In this document: piece by piece, positions 1 to 6,820 of the stretch | Layout: each line of letters starts with the position of its first letter | Position numbering within the stretch: the first letter of the stretch is position 1 | DNA from: Rhodobacterales bacterium | GTDB lineage: Bacteria; Pseudomonadota; Alphaproteobacteria; Rhodobacterales; Rhodobacteraceae | Length of the DNA: 7,494 nucleotides | Reading direction: 5' to 3' | NCBI GenBank assembly: GCA_013298485.1 | Contig: JAAFHS010000107.1 | Coordinates: forward strand, 1-7,494 | Translations under genes and position numbers: made by a program | Notes under the pieces: generated by a model | Told to the model about the DNA's origin: nothing | What the model saw: the letters and a program-made list of their open reading frames with translations, nothing else | Database searches by the model: none

Positions 1-130
1 GGTCCACCAGATCGCCCACATGCACGACCGGGGCCGTGCCATGCACCGCCATGTCATCTGCAATCCGCTCATGCAGCATCCGCAGCTTGTCCAGATGCCC
101 GTGAATATCGCCGATGGCGTAGCTGTGCAT
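1..130 (-). CDS. Metallophosphoesterase / Ser-Thr protein phosphatase-like, N-terminal part only
   Basis: Only the first 43 codons are in the window; the gene runs off the left edge. The protein begins MHSYAIGDIHGHLDKL and later has VVHVGDLVD. The GDIHGH motif (residues 7-12, metal ligands D8 and H10) and the GDxVD motif (residues 39-43, ligand D40) are the first two signatures of calcineurin-like binuclear metallophosphoesterases. The first motif lies only a few residues from the start, as in bacterial PrpA/PrpB-type and ApaH-type phosphatases. The substrate cannot be told from this fragment: it may be phosphoprotein, a dinucleotide polyphosphate or another phosphoester. I chose the ATG at 128-130 because a purine-rich GGGACGG stretch lies just upstream. 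An in-frame ATG at 143-145 would add five residues (MTGRD) but has no visible ribosome binding site. It is divergent from gnd, with 127 nt between the two start codons. Confidence 0.8.
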   Translation of the reverse strand, partial: MHSYAIGDIHGHLDKLRMLHERIADDMAVHGTAPVVHVGDLVD

Positions 131-197
131 GTCCCGTCCCGTCATTGGATGTGCGGCGATATGTATCCCCATGTGCGCACCGCGAACAGACCTGCGT

Positions 198-225
198 TTG
201 ACCTTTCCACCTTGCCGGGGATACG
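198..225 (+). promoter_or_regulatory. Candidate sigma70-type promoter of gnd
   Basis: TTGACC (198-203) matches five of six -35 consensus bases. It is followed after 16 nt by GATACG (220-225), a weak -10 with the ATA core. Transcription would start near 232, giving a leader of about 26 nt before the gnd ATG at 258. It is the best candidate seen in the 127-nt divergent gap. The -10 match is only three of six, so this is tentative. Confidence 0.3.
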
Positions 226-257
226 GTCACCCGAACCGCATGCAAAGGAAGACCACC

Positions 258-1664
258 ATGGCACAGATCGGCCTGATCGGACTTGGCACCATGGGTGCCG
301 CCCTTGCCTTGAATATCGCCGACAAGGGGTTTTCAATCGCCGTCTTCAACCGCACGGGATCGGTTACCACCGATTTTCACGCAGGTGCAGGCGCGCTCGC
401 GCCACGCATCACGCCCACCCAGACACTGGCCGATTTCGTCGCCGCCATCACCCCGCCCCGCGCCATCATCCTGATGGTGCCCGCAGGCCCCGTCGTCGAT
501 GACCAGATCGCGGCCCTGCGCCCTTTGCTGGGTAAGGATGACCTCATCATCGACGCAGGCAATGCCGAATTCCACGACACCGAACGCCGCGCCAAGGATG
601 CCGAGGGCGCAGGCGTGCCCTTTATCGGCATGGGTGTGTCGGGTGGCGAGGAAGGCGCGCGCCATGGCCCCTCCATCATGGGCGGCGGGCCACGCGCCGC
701 ATGGGACCGCGTCTCCCCCATTCTGTCGGCCATCGCCGCCCAATATGACGGCACCCCCTGCGCCACATGGATGGGGCCGGGCGGGGCCGGGCATTTCGTG
801 AAAACCGTCCATAACGGCATCGAATACGCCGACATGCAGATGATCGCCGAGGTGTACGGCATCATGCGCGATGGTCTGGCCATGCCCGCCACGGCTATCG
901 CGCCCGTGTTTGACGGCTGGAACAAGGGCGTGCTGCGCTCATACCTGATCGAGATTTCGGCCGCCGTCTCCGCCGCCACCGATCCCGTCACGGGCAAGGC
1001 GATGCTCGATGTGATCCTCGATGCCGCAGGCCAAAAGGGCACGGGCCGCTGGACCGCGATCGAGGCGCAGCATCTGGCCGCCCCCGTCCCCGTGATCGAG
1101 GCGGCCGTCGCCGCGCGCAACGTGTCCTCCCGTCTGCATGCGCGCGTGGCGGGGCAGGGGGTGTATCGCGCGGCCCCGCAGGCGATGGCGGCGGGTGCGC
1201 TCACCGTAGCCGATCTGGAAGGCGCGCTGATCGCGGGCAAGATCCTGTGCTACGCGCAAGGCTTCGACATGCTGAATGCCGCCTCCAAAACCTTTGGCTG
1301 GGGCGTGCCCCTGCCGGAAGTGGCCCGCGTCTGGCGCGCGGGCTGCATCATCCGGTCGGATATGCTGAACGACATGGCCGCAGCGCTGACCGAAGACGTC
1401 TCGCGCAACCTGATGCTCGCCCCGGCCTTCGTGACCCATTTGCAGCGCACCCATACCGCACTCCGCCGCGTGGTGGCCGCCGCCGTACTGGCAGGCCATG
1501 CCGTGCCTGCGCTGTCGGCGGGCCTTGCATGGTTCGACATGATGCGCACAGCGCGCGGGACGGCGAACATGATCCAGGCGCAACGCGATTTCTTTGGCGC
1601 GCACGGGTTTGAACGGGTGGACGGGCAGCCGGGCAAGCATGGGCCCTGGGGGGCGCATGGGTGA
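258..1664 (+). CDS. gnd: 6-phosphogluconate dehydrogenase, decarboxylating
   Basis: This enzyme oxidatively decarboxylates 6-phosphogluconate to ribulose 5-phosphate with NADP+ in the cytosolic oxidative pentose phosphate pathway. The product is 468 aa, the normal length for the long, dimeric form. The N-terminal Rossmann fold has GLGTMG at residues 8-13 and the NADP phosphate-binding NRT at 31-33. GVSGGEEGARHGPSIM (126-141) is the substrate-binding loop. The catalytic segment GHFVKTVHNGIEY (178-190) contains K182, H185, N186 and E189, the counterparts of E. coli K183, H186, N187 and E190. The helical C-terminal domain has GTGRWT (261-266), WRAGCIIR (359-366) and QRDFFGAHGFERVD near the end. 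The ATG at 258 is chosen because AAGGAAG (245-251) lies 6 nt upstream and the Rossmann motif falls at the usual place; the open frame continues back to 129 without similarity. Residues 99-101 read DAG where the family usually has DGG. It converges on serA. NADP rather than NAD use is inferred from the family and the NRT motif. Confidence 0.95.
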   Translation: MAQIGLIGLGTMGAALALNIADKGFSIAVFNRTGSVTTDFHAGAGALAPRITPTQTLADFVAAITPPRAIILMVPAGPVVDDQIAALRPLLGKDDLIIDAGNAEFHDTERRAKDAEGAGVPFIGMGVSGGEEGARHGPSIMGGGPRAAWDRVSPILSAIAAQYDGTPCATWMGPGGAGHFVKTVHNGIEYADMQMIAEVYGIMRDGLAMPATAIAPVFDGWNKGVLRSYLIEISAAVSAATDPVTGKAMLDVILDAAGQKGTGRWTAIEAQHLAAPVPVIEAAVAARNVSSRLHARVAGQGVYRAAPQAMAAGALTVADLEGALIAGKILCYAQGFDMLNAASKTFGWGVPLPEVARVWRAGCIIRSDMLNDMAAALTEDVSRNLMLAPAFVTHLQRTHTALRRVVAAAVLAGHAVPALSAGLAWFDMMRTARGTANMIQAQRDFFGAHGFERVDGQPGKHGPWGAHG

Positions 1665-1688
1665 TGTGACGGAACCGGTGGTTTCACA
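1665..1688. terminator. Possible hairpin terminator between convergent gnd and serA
   Basis: In the 62-nt convergent gap, GGAACC (1671-1676) pairs with GGTTTC (1680-1685) across a GGT loop, with one G-T wobble. Alternatively, an AACC/GGTT stem can be stacked on an outer TGTGA (1665-1669) / TCACA (1684-1688) stem. No T-tract follows on the gnd strand, so if it ends transcription it is not a classical intrinsic terminator. The location, directly after the gnd stop codon, is the main reason for listing it. Confidence 0.3.
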
Positions 1689-1726
1689 CCCCCGGACCCC
1701 CGTGGGATAGTTTTGAACAGAGGAAG

Positions 1727-3322
1727 TCAGGCAACCTCGAACTGCAGTGCCTTGACCTGTTGGAACATCCCCGTCCCCTCCAGTGTCGCGATCACCTTCG
1801 GATCAATCGCCTGATCCAGATACAGGATCGCAATCGCCTCTTGCCCCACGCCGGACCGGCCAAGGGTAAAGTTGGCGATGTTGACGTTGTTCTTGCCCAT
1901 CGTCATGCCCAAAAGGCCGATAATCCCCGGCACATCCTCGTTGGTGGTATAGAGCATATGCGCCCCGATTTCGGCATCGATGTTGATCCCCTTGATTTGG
2001 ATGAACCGCGGCTTGCCATCCGAAAAACACGTCCCCGCGACCGAGCGTTCGCGTTTGTCCGTCACCATCGTCACCTTGATATAGGCGTCAAACACCCCCG
2101 TCTTGTCCTGCCGCGTGGTGGAGACTTGGATGCCGCGTTCACGCGCGACAATCGGCGCAGACACCAGGTTCACATCCGGGTTCGTCGCCTTCATCACCCC
2201 CGCAATCACCGCGCAGTTCAGCGCCTGCAGATTCATATCGGCAACCGTGCCGTCATAAAGGATGTTGATCGCCTTGATCGGCTCTTCCGTCATCTGCCCG
2301 ATGAACGCGCCCAGATGGCTCGCCAGCTTGATCCACGGCCCCATCACCGCCGCCTCTTCCGCCGTCACGGATGGCATGTTCAGCGCGTTCTGCACCGCCC
2401 CCGTCAGCAGGTAATCGGACATCTGTTCGGCCACCTGCAGCGCCACATTCTCCTGCGCCTCGGTCGTTGATGCGCCCAGATGCGGTGTCACCACGACATT
2501 GGGCATGTTGAACAGCGGGCTGTCGCGGGCAGGCTCCACCTCGAACACATCCAGCGCCGCCCCCGCCACATGGCCCGCTGTCAGCGCATCCGCCAGGGCA
2601 GCCTCGTCGATCAGCCCGCCCCGCGCGCAATTGATGATCCGCACACCCTTTTTCGTCTTCGCCAGCGCCTCGCGCGACAGGATATTGCGGGTCTTGTCCG
2701 TCAGCGGCACATGCAGCGTAATGAAATCGGCGCGCGCCAGCAATTCATCGAGATCGACTTTGGTCACACCCATGGTCTTGGCGCGCTCTTCCGACAGGAA
2801 GGGATCGTAGGCGATCACCTTCATATGCAGGCCCACGGCGCGGTCACAGACGATGCCACCGATATTGCCGGCGCCGATCACGCCAAGGGTCTTGTTGAAC
2901 AACTCCACCCCCATGAAGCGCGACTTTTCCCACTTTCCGGCATGGGTTGACACCGACGCCTCGGGCAACTGCCGCGCCACGGCGAACATCATCGCGATGG
3001 CATGTTCGGCGGTCGTGATGGAATTCCCGAAAGGCGTATTCATCACGATGACGCCCTTTTTCGATGCAGCTGGGATATCGACGTTGTCGACACCAATGCC
3101 CGCGCGCCCGATCACCTTGAGGCGGGTCGCTTTTTCCAGCAGCTTTTCAGTGGCTTTGGTGGCCGACCGGATGGCCAGGCCATCATACTGGTCGATCACC
3201 GCCGCAAGCGCATCTTTGTCTTTACCCAGCTGGGGCAGGTAATCCACCTCCACCCCGCGGTCGCGGAAGATCTGGACGGCGGTTTCGGAAAGTTCGTCGG
3301 AAACAAGAACGCGGGGGGCCAT
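1727..3322 (-). CDS. serA: D-3-phosphoglycerate dehydrogenase (long form with ASB and ACT domains)
   Basis: This is the first and committed enzyme of the phosphorylated serine pathway, oxidising 3-phosphoglycerate to 3-phosphohydroxypyruvate with NAD+. The 531-aa length is typical of the long SerA type. Residues 1-100 and about 290-315 form the substrate-binding part, with RSATKAT at 52-58 and GRAGIGVDNVD at 72-82. The NAD-binding domain has GAGNIG at 150-155 and the NAD-specific D173 in AYDP. The catalytic residues are R234 in NCARGGLIDE, E263 in DVFEVEP and H281 in TPHLGAST. An allosteric substrate-binding (ASB) domain covers about 320-450. A C-terminal ACT domain (about 455-531, starting NEDVPGIIGLLG) is the usual site of serine feedback. 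The start ATG at 3320-3322 has AGAGGA (complement of 3331-3336) 8 nt upstream. It lies 104 nt downstream of serC on the same strand, with a palindromic REP doublet in the gap, so serC-serA co-transcription is likely. Serine inhibition is inferred from the ACT domain, not shown. Confidence 0.98.
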   Translation of the reverse strand: MAPRVLVSDELSETAVQIFRDRGVEVDYLPQLGKDKDALAAVIDQYDGLAIRSATKATEKLLEKATRLKVIGRAGIGVDNVDIPAASKKGVIVMNTPFGNSITTAEHAIAMMFAVARQLPEASVSTHAGKWEKSRFMGVELFNKTLGVIGAGNIGGIVCDRAVGLHMKVIAYDPFLSEERAKTMGVTKVDLDELLARADFITLHVPLTDKTRNILSREALAKTKKGVRIINCARGGLIDEAALADALTAGHVAGAALDVFEVEPARDSPLFNMPNVVVTPHLGASTTEAQENVALQVAEQMSDYLLTGAVQNALNMPSVTAEEAAVMGPWIKLASHLGAFIGQMTEEPIKAINILYDGTVADMNLQALNCAVIAGVMKATNPDVNLVSAPIVARERGIQVSTTRQDKTGVFDAYIKVTMVTDKRERSVAGTCFSDGKPRFIQIKGINIDAEIGAHMLYTTNEDVPGIIGLLGMTMGKNNVNIANFTLGRSGVGQEAIAILYLDQAIDPKVIATLEGTGMFQQVKALQFEVA

Positions 3323-3356
3323 GGTGTATGTCCTCTGGATTTTCGTGGGGGGGGAA

Positions 3357-3419
3357 GATGGGCAGATTGCCTATCCTACGGAACGCGGCGGGATGTGTAG
3401 GATGGGCAATCTGCCCATC
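3357..3419. repeat. GTAG-type inverted REP doublet (BIME/REPIN-like), copy 1
   Basis: Two 23-nt arms, 3357-3379 and 3397-3419, are reverse complements with a single mismatch, around a 17-nt spacer (3380-3396, GGAACGCGGCGGGATGT). Each arm is itself a small palindrome. Reading the right arm, GTAG (3397-3400) is followed by GATGGGCA, an ATC loop and TGCCCATC. The left arm is the same unit inverted, with one A replacing a G in the stem. A run of eight G (3347-3354) and a run of six C (3419-3424) at the outer ends could extend the hairpin. The GTAG heads face inward. The repeat starts just after the serC stop and ends about 10 nt before the serA ribosome binding site, so it would be a long stem-loop inside a serC-serA mRNA. 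A related copy lies at 6937-7001. Classification as REP/BIME is from structure; no transposase is present here. Confidence 0.85.
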
Positions 3420-3426
3420 CCCCCGA

Positions 3427-4566
3427 TCAACCGATTTCGGCGTGAAACGCATGCGCGATCCACGGCATCAGGGCCGCGACATCGGCGGTTTCCACCGTCG
3501 ATCCGCACCAGATGCGCAATCCGGGCGGCGCGTCGCGGTAGGCCCCGATATCATAGGCCACGCCCGCCACCTCCAGCCGTTTGGCCACGGCCTTGGCGAA
3601 GGCTTCGCCATCCGTGATGCGGGCGTCATTGAATGTCAGGCAGACGCTGGTCGTCGATGCAATCGCAGGTGTTGTCGCCAGGTTCTGCAGCCACGCATGG
3701 GCCGCGCAGAAATCCCACACGACTTTTGCATTGGCACTGGCGCGCGCCACCAGCCCCGGCAACCCGCCCACCGATTGCGCCCATTTCAGCGATACAAGGT
3801 AATCCTCCACCGCCAGCATCGACGGCGTGTTGATCGTCTCGCCCTGGAATATCCCCTCGATCAGCTTGCCCTTGCTCGTCAGGCGGAAAATCTTTGGCAG
3901 CGGCCAGGCGGGCGTATAGCTTTCCAGCCGCGCCACCGCGCGGGGGCTCAGGATCAGCATCCCATGCGCGCCCTCGCCGCCCAGCACCTTTTGCCAGGAG
4001 AACGTGGTCACATCCAGCTTGTCCCAGGGCAGGTCCATCGCGAAGGCCGCACTCGTCGCGTCGCAGAGGGTCAGGCCCTTGCGGTTCGCCGGGATCACAT
4101 CACCATCGGGCAGGCGGCAGCCGCTGGTCGTGCCGTTCCAGGTGAACGCCACGTCCGCGTCGAAATCGACCGTAGCGAAATCGACGATCTGCCCGTAAGG
4201 CGCGATCTTCACTTTCGCATCGAGTTTCAGCTGTTTCACTGCGTCCGTCACCCAGCCCTCGCCGAACGACTCCCACGCCAGCATTTCCACGGGGCGCGCG
4301 CCCAGCATCGTCCACATCGCCATCTCGAACGCGCCGGTATCGGATGCGGGCACGATGCCGATGCGGTAATCGGCGGGCACGCCCAGAACTTCGCGCGTCA
4401 GGTCAATTGCCTGTTTCAGCTTGGCTTTCCCGACAGCAGCACGGTGCGAGCGGCCAAGGGACGCACCGCCAAGCAGATCAAGGGAAAAGCCGGGGATTTT
4501 GGCACAGGGGCCGGACGAAAAACGCGGATTCGCCGGGCGCGTGGCCGGGGGGTGCAGATCAGACAT
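3427..4566 (-). CDS. serC: Phosphoserine aminotransferase (archaeal/alphaproteobacterial type)
   Basis: This is the second step of serine synthesis: PLP-dependent transamination of 3-phosphohydroxypyruvate with glutamate to give O-phospho-L-serine. The 379-aa product is slightly longer than the E. coli type and reads like the branch common in alphaproteobacteria and Methanosarcina. It begins MSDLHPPATRPANPRFSSGP. CDATSA (168-173) carries D169, which should contact the pyridine nitrogen. FSWQKVLGGEGAHG (189-202) carries the probable Schiff-base lysine K193. LRIWCGSTVE lies near the C-terminus (350-359). The ATG at 4564-4566 is preceded by GGAAGGA (complement of 4571-4577) 4 nt upstream. The same frame stays open back to 5163, but that part is antisense to serB and shows no family similarity. 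It is the first gene of a probable serC-serA operon and is divergent from serB. Enzymes of this family can also serve pyridoxine synthesis (PdxF role); that is family knowledge, not visible here. Confidence 0.96.
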   Translation of the reverse strand: MSDLHPPATRPANPRFSSGPCAKIPGFSLDLLGGASLGRSHRAAVGKAKLKQAIDLTREVLGVPADYRIGIVPASDTGAFEMAMWTMLGARPVEMLAWESFGEGWVTDAVKQLKLDAKVKIAPYGQIVDFATVDFDADVAFTWNGTTSGCRLPDGDVIPANRKGLTLCDATSAAFAMDLPWDKLDVTTFSWQKVLGGEGAHGMLILSPRAVARLESYTPAWPLPKIFRLTSKGKLIEGIFQGETINTPSMLAVEDYLVSLKWAQSVGGLPGLVARASANAKVVWDFCAAHAWLQNLATTPAIASTTSVCLTFNDARITDGEAFAKAVAKRLEVAGVAYDIGAYRDAPPGLRIWCGSTVETADVAALMPWIAHAFHAEIG

Positions 4567-4720
4567 GGTATCCTTCCAGATAAATGCCCTTCGTTGGGGA
4601 AGGGTGTCCCAAGGCTGCGCATACGGGGGAAGCGGGGCTGGCACAAGCGGAAAGATGCGCGTAAAGCGGCGCTTGACCCCGCAATTGCGACACGGGTGTT
4701 TACGATCGGAAACAGGCCCC
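4567..4720. promoter_or_regulatory. Divergent serC/serB intergenic region with a small hairpin
   Basis: This 154-nt gap must hold the promoters for both serC (left) and serB (right). I found no convincing sigma70 pair. TTGACC at 4673-4678 is a possible -35 for serB, but the best -10-like hexamer after it (TACGAT, 4701-4706) is too far away, with a 22-nt spacer. On the serC side, CCCTTC (4587-4592) and GAAGGG (4599-4604) form a perfect 6-bp stem with a 6-nt loop, about 10 nt upstream of the serC ribosome binding site. AAGCGGCGCTT (4664-4674) is an 11-nt palindrome that could be an operator. The regulatory roles are inference. Confidence 0.35.
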
Positions 4721-5596
4721 ATGTTCATCGCGACCCTGCTGACCAACCCCGAACGGCCCATGCTTGACCGGGTCACGGTCGAATCCCTGCGCAATGCCTG
4801 GGGCGGGGGGGATGCATGCTGGTTGCAGCCGGGGGTGGCTGCGGAATTCGCTCTGGACGCGGTGCCGGACAACCGCTGGGACGTGTGGACAGGCCTGCAG
4901 GCAATGGGTGTTGATCTGGTGGTGCAGGCGGCGGCGGGGCGGCGCAAACGCCTGCTGTTGGCCGATATGGACAGCACGATGATCCGGCAGGAATGCATTG
5001 ATGAGTTGGCCGATGAGGCGGGCGTGGGCGCGCATGTCGCAGGCATCACCGCCCGCGCGATGAATGGCGAGCTGGACTTCGAGGCCGCCTTGCGCGAACG
5101 CGTGGCGCTGCTGGCGGGTCTGCCCGAGGCGGTCATTGCAGGGGTGACCGCCAACCGGATCACGCTGATGCCGGGGGGGCGGGCGCTGGTGGCGACGATG
5201 AAGGCAAACGGGGCCTATGCGGCACTGGTGTCCGGTGGGTTTACCGCGTTCACGGCGCGGGTCGCGGCGATGCTTGGGTTTGATGAAAACCGGGCGAATA
5301 CGCTGGATATTGCGGACGGACGGCTGACGGGCACGGTGGCGGAGCCGATCCTCGGGCGGGCCGCAAAGGTGGCGGCGCTGGACGATATCTGCGCGCGATT
5401 GGGGCTGGCGGCGGATGCGGTGATGGCCGTGGGCGACGGGGCGAATGATTTGGGCATGCTGGCCCGCGCGGGCGCAGGCGTGGCGCTGCATGCGAAACCG
5501 AGTGTGCAGGCGCAATGCGAGATCCGCATCAACTACGGCGATCTGACAGCGCTGCTGTTCATCCAGGGCTATGCACGGACGGAGTTTGTGGAATGA
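4721..5596 (+). CDS. serB: Phosphoserine phosphatase
   Basis: This is the last step of serine synthesis: hydrolysis of O-phospho-L-serine to L-serine and phosphate by a Mg2+-dependent HAD-superfamily enzyme. The 291-aa product has an N-terminal ACT-like part (about 1-75) and a C-terminal HAD domain. HAD motif I is ADMDSTMIRQECIDELA (81-97), with nucleophile D82 and acid/base D84. The cap region follows. Motif II is SGGF (171-174), the motif III lysine is K216 in GRAAK, and motif IV is GDGANDLGML (238-247) with D239 and D243. The start ATG at 4721 gives the usual N-terminus (MFIATLLTNP); its ribosome binding site is weak (GGAAACAGG upstream). The frame is open back to 4421, but that part is antisense to serC. 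The stop overlaps the start of the next gene as ATGA, so serB is probably translationally coupled to the acetyltransferase gene. Confidence 0.97.
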   Translation: MFIATLLTNPERPMLDRVTVESLRNAWGGGDACWLQPGVAAEFALDAVPDNRWDVWTGLQAMGVDLVVQAAAGRRKRLLLADMDSTMIRQECIDELADEAGVGAHVAGITARAMNGELDFEAALRERVALLAGLPEAVIAGVTANRITLMPGGRALVATMKANGAYAALVSGGFTAFTARVAAMLGFDENRANTLDIADGRLTGTVAEPILGRAAKVAALDDICARLGLAADAVMAVGDGANDLGMLARAGAGVALHAKPSVQAQCEIRINYGDLTALLFIQGYARTEFVE

Positions 5597-6075
5597 TCCG
5601 CCCCGCAGCGCTGACCGATGTGCCTGCGATGGTCATCCTGCTGAACCGCATCATCGCCAAGGGCGGCACGACCGCACATGAGGTGCCGTATACGGAGGAT
5701 AAGTTTGCACAAACCTATCTGACGGACGACAGCGCGATTGCGTGCTTTTTGGCCGAAGCAGACGACACTCGCCTGCTGGGGTTTCAGGTGCTGGGATACT
5801 GGCCGGGCCTGCCGCAGGGATGGGTGGATATCGGCACGTTCGTGGCCGAGCATGCACGGGGCACGGGCACCGGGGCCGCCCTTTTCGCGGCAACGAAGGC
5901 ATTGACCACCGTGCGGGGTGATGTGGCGATCAACGCCACGATCCGTGCGGATAACGCCCTGGGCCTCGCGTATTACGACAAATGCGGGTTTCGGGATTAT
6001 GCGGCCGATCCCGACTATCGCCTGTCGGATGGCAGGCAGGTGGGCCGCATTTCCAAGCGGTTCGATCTTGTTTGA
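5593..6075 (+). CDS. GNAT-family N-acetyltransferase of unknown substrate
   Basis: The 160-aa product has the length and motif order of a single-domain GCN5-related acetyltransferase that transfers acetyl from acetyl-CoA to an amine. It starts MIRPAALTDVPAMVILLNRI, the usual first strand and helix. VDIGTFVAEHARGTGTGAALF (78-98) contains motif A, with the acetyl-CoA pyrophosphate loop R89-G-T-G92-T-G94-A. Motif B is NALGLAYYDKCGFRDY (121-136), the common N..(A)..YYxKxGF signature at the C-terminal end. The ATG at 5593 overlaps the serB stop by 4 nt (ATGA), so translation is likely coupled to serB, and the gene end overlaps the following permease gene. Substrate cannot be read from the sequence. 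The tight link with serB is suggestive of amino-acid or small-amine metabolism, but proximity is the only argument. Confidence 0.88.
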   Translation: MIRPAALTDVPAMVILLNRIIAKGGTTAHEVPYTEDKFAQTYLTDDSAIACFLAEADDTRLLGFQVLGYWPGLPQGWVDIGTFVAEHARGTGTGAALFAATKALTTVRGDVAINATIRADNALGLAYYDKCGFRDYAADPDYRLSDGRQVGRISKRFDLV

Positions 6076-6820
6076 GGTCACCACCGACCTTGCGCTGATC
6101 CTGATCATCGCGGCCTTTGTTGCCGGGTTTGTTGACAGTATCGCAGGGGGTGGCGGCCTTATCACGCTGCCCGTGCTGCTGCTGGCGGGGGCCACACCGC
6201 TGGAGGCGCTGGCGACGAACAAGGTGCAGGGATCGTTCGGGGCCGCGACGGCGGCGGCCGCATATGCCCGCGCGGGGCATGTGGATTTGCGGCGGCAACT
6301 GCCTGCGGCGGCGCTGGCGTTCGGGGCGGGCGTGGCGGGTGCGGTACTGGCGAGCGCAATCCCGACCGAAGGGTTGCGCGGCGCACTGCCCGTCGTACTG
6401 ATCGCGATTGCGGCTTTCTTCGCGCTGAAACCGGGGCTGACGGATGCTGACCGGGTCCCGCGCATGGGCCCTGCGCTGTTTACCGCGACACTTGTGCCGG
6501 TCATCGGATTCTATGACGGGTTGATCGGGCCGGGGGCGGGGGCGTTCTACATGATCGGCTTTGTGATGCTGGCAGGGTATGGCGTCTTGCGCGCGACGGC
6601 GCATACCAAGCTGCTGAATTTCGCATCGAATATCGGCGGCCTGCTGGCCTTTGCCGTCACGGGTGCGCCGTGGTGGTTCATCGGGATTGCGATGGGATGC
6701 GCGCAGGTCTGCGGGGCGTGGCTGGGGGCACGGTTGGCGATGCGCGTGGGCGCGCGGCTGATCAAGCCGCTGTTGGTGGCGACATCGACAGTGCTGGCGG
6801 TAAAGCTGCTGATCGGGTGA
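6068..6820 (+). CDS. TSUP-family (TauE/SafE, DUF81) membrane permease, probable anion/sulfonate exporter
   Basis: The 250-aa hydrophobic protein has about eight membrane segments and the length normal for the TSUP family, whose studied members export sulfite, sulfoacetate or related anions. The family's two-fold repeat is visible: GFVDSIAGGGGLITLPVLLLAG (20-41) in the first half and GFYDGLIGPGAGAFYMIGFV (147-166) in the second half. TNKVQG (50-55) and HTKLLNFASN (179-188) are the matching loop motifs. Hydrophobic stretches lie near 7-26, 78-98, 104-120, 135-148, 155-174, 185-200, 202-222 and 231-249. I chose the TTG at 6068 because the protein then begins LFEVTTDLALIL, a normal TSUP N-terminus, and the gene overlaps the acetyltransferase stop by 8 nt. 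AAGCGG upstream is a weak ribosome binding site. In-frame ATGs at 5999 and 6032 would add a polar, unrelated N-terminus. It is probably the third gene of the serB operon. The substrate is unknown. Confidence 0.9.
   Translation: MFEVTTDLALILIIAAFVAGFVDSIAGGGGLITLPVLLLAGATPLEALATNKVQGSFGAATAAAAYARAGHVDLRRQLPAAALAFGAGVAGAVLASAIPTEGLRGALPVVLIAIAAFFALKPGLTDADRVPRMGPALFTATLVPVIGFYDGLIGPGAGAFYMIGFVMLAGYGVLRATAHTKLLNFASNIGGLLAFAVTGAPWWFIGIAMGCAQVCGAWLGARLAMRVGARLIKPLLVATSTVLAVKLLIG

Noticed and set aside
129..257. 43-codon upstream extension of gnd
   Set aside because: It precedes the Rossmann motif with no family similarity, whereas the ATG at 258 has AAGGAAG at good spacing.
377..1240. 287-codon minus-strand open frame across gnd
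   Set aside because: It is the antisense shadow of a clear gnd gene and is dominated by A, S, P and R with no motif.
3357..3419. The repeat as a plain intrinsic terminator
   Set aside because: No T-tract follows on either strand, and the second copy has a homologous spacer, which a simple terminator would not explain. A terminating side effect is still possible.
3222..3452. 76-codon minus-strand frame containing DGQIAHPT across the first repeat copy
   Set aside because: It spans the repeat and then reads serA out of frame. The peptide only reflects that the repeat is open in this frame, as in the cysQ 3' end.
3328..4767. A 479-codon open frame on the plus strand across serC
   Set aside because: It is antisense to serC, rich in H, R and G, begins within the repeat, and shows no family motif. 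GC-rich genes commonly leave such open frames on the opposite strand.
4567..5163. N-terminal extension of the serC frame (199 more codons)
   Set aside because: The extension is antisense to serB and has low-complexity composition (S, A, R, P). The internal ATG at 4566 has a strong ribosome binding site and gives the normal protein length.
5569..6504. 311-codon minus-strand open frame opposite the GNAT and TSUP genes
   Set aside because: The plus strand has two motif-supported, overlapping genes here; the minus frame has biased composition and no recognisable domain.
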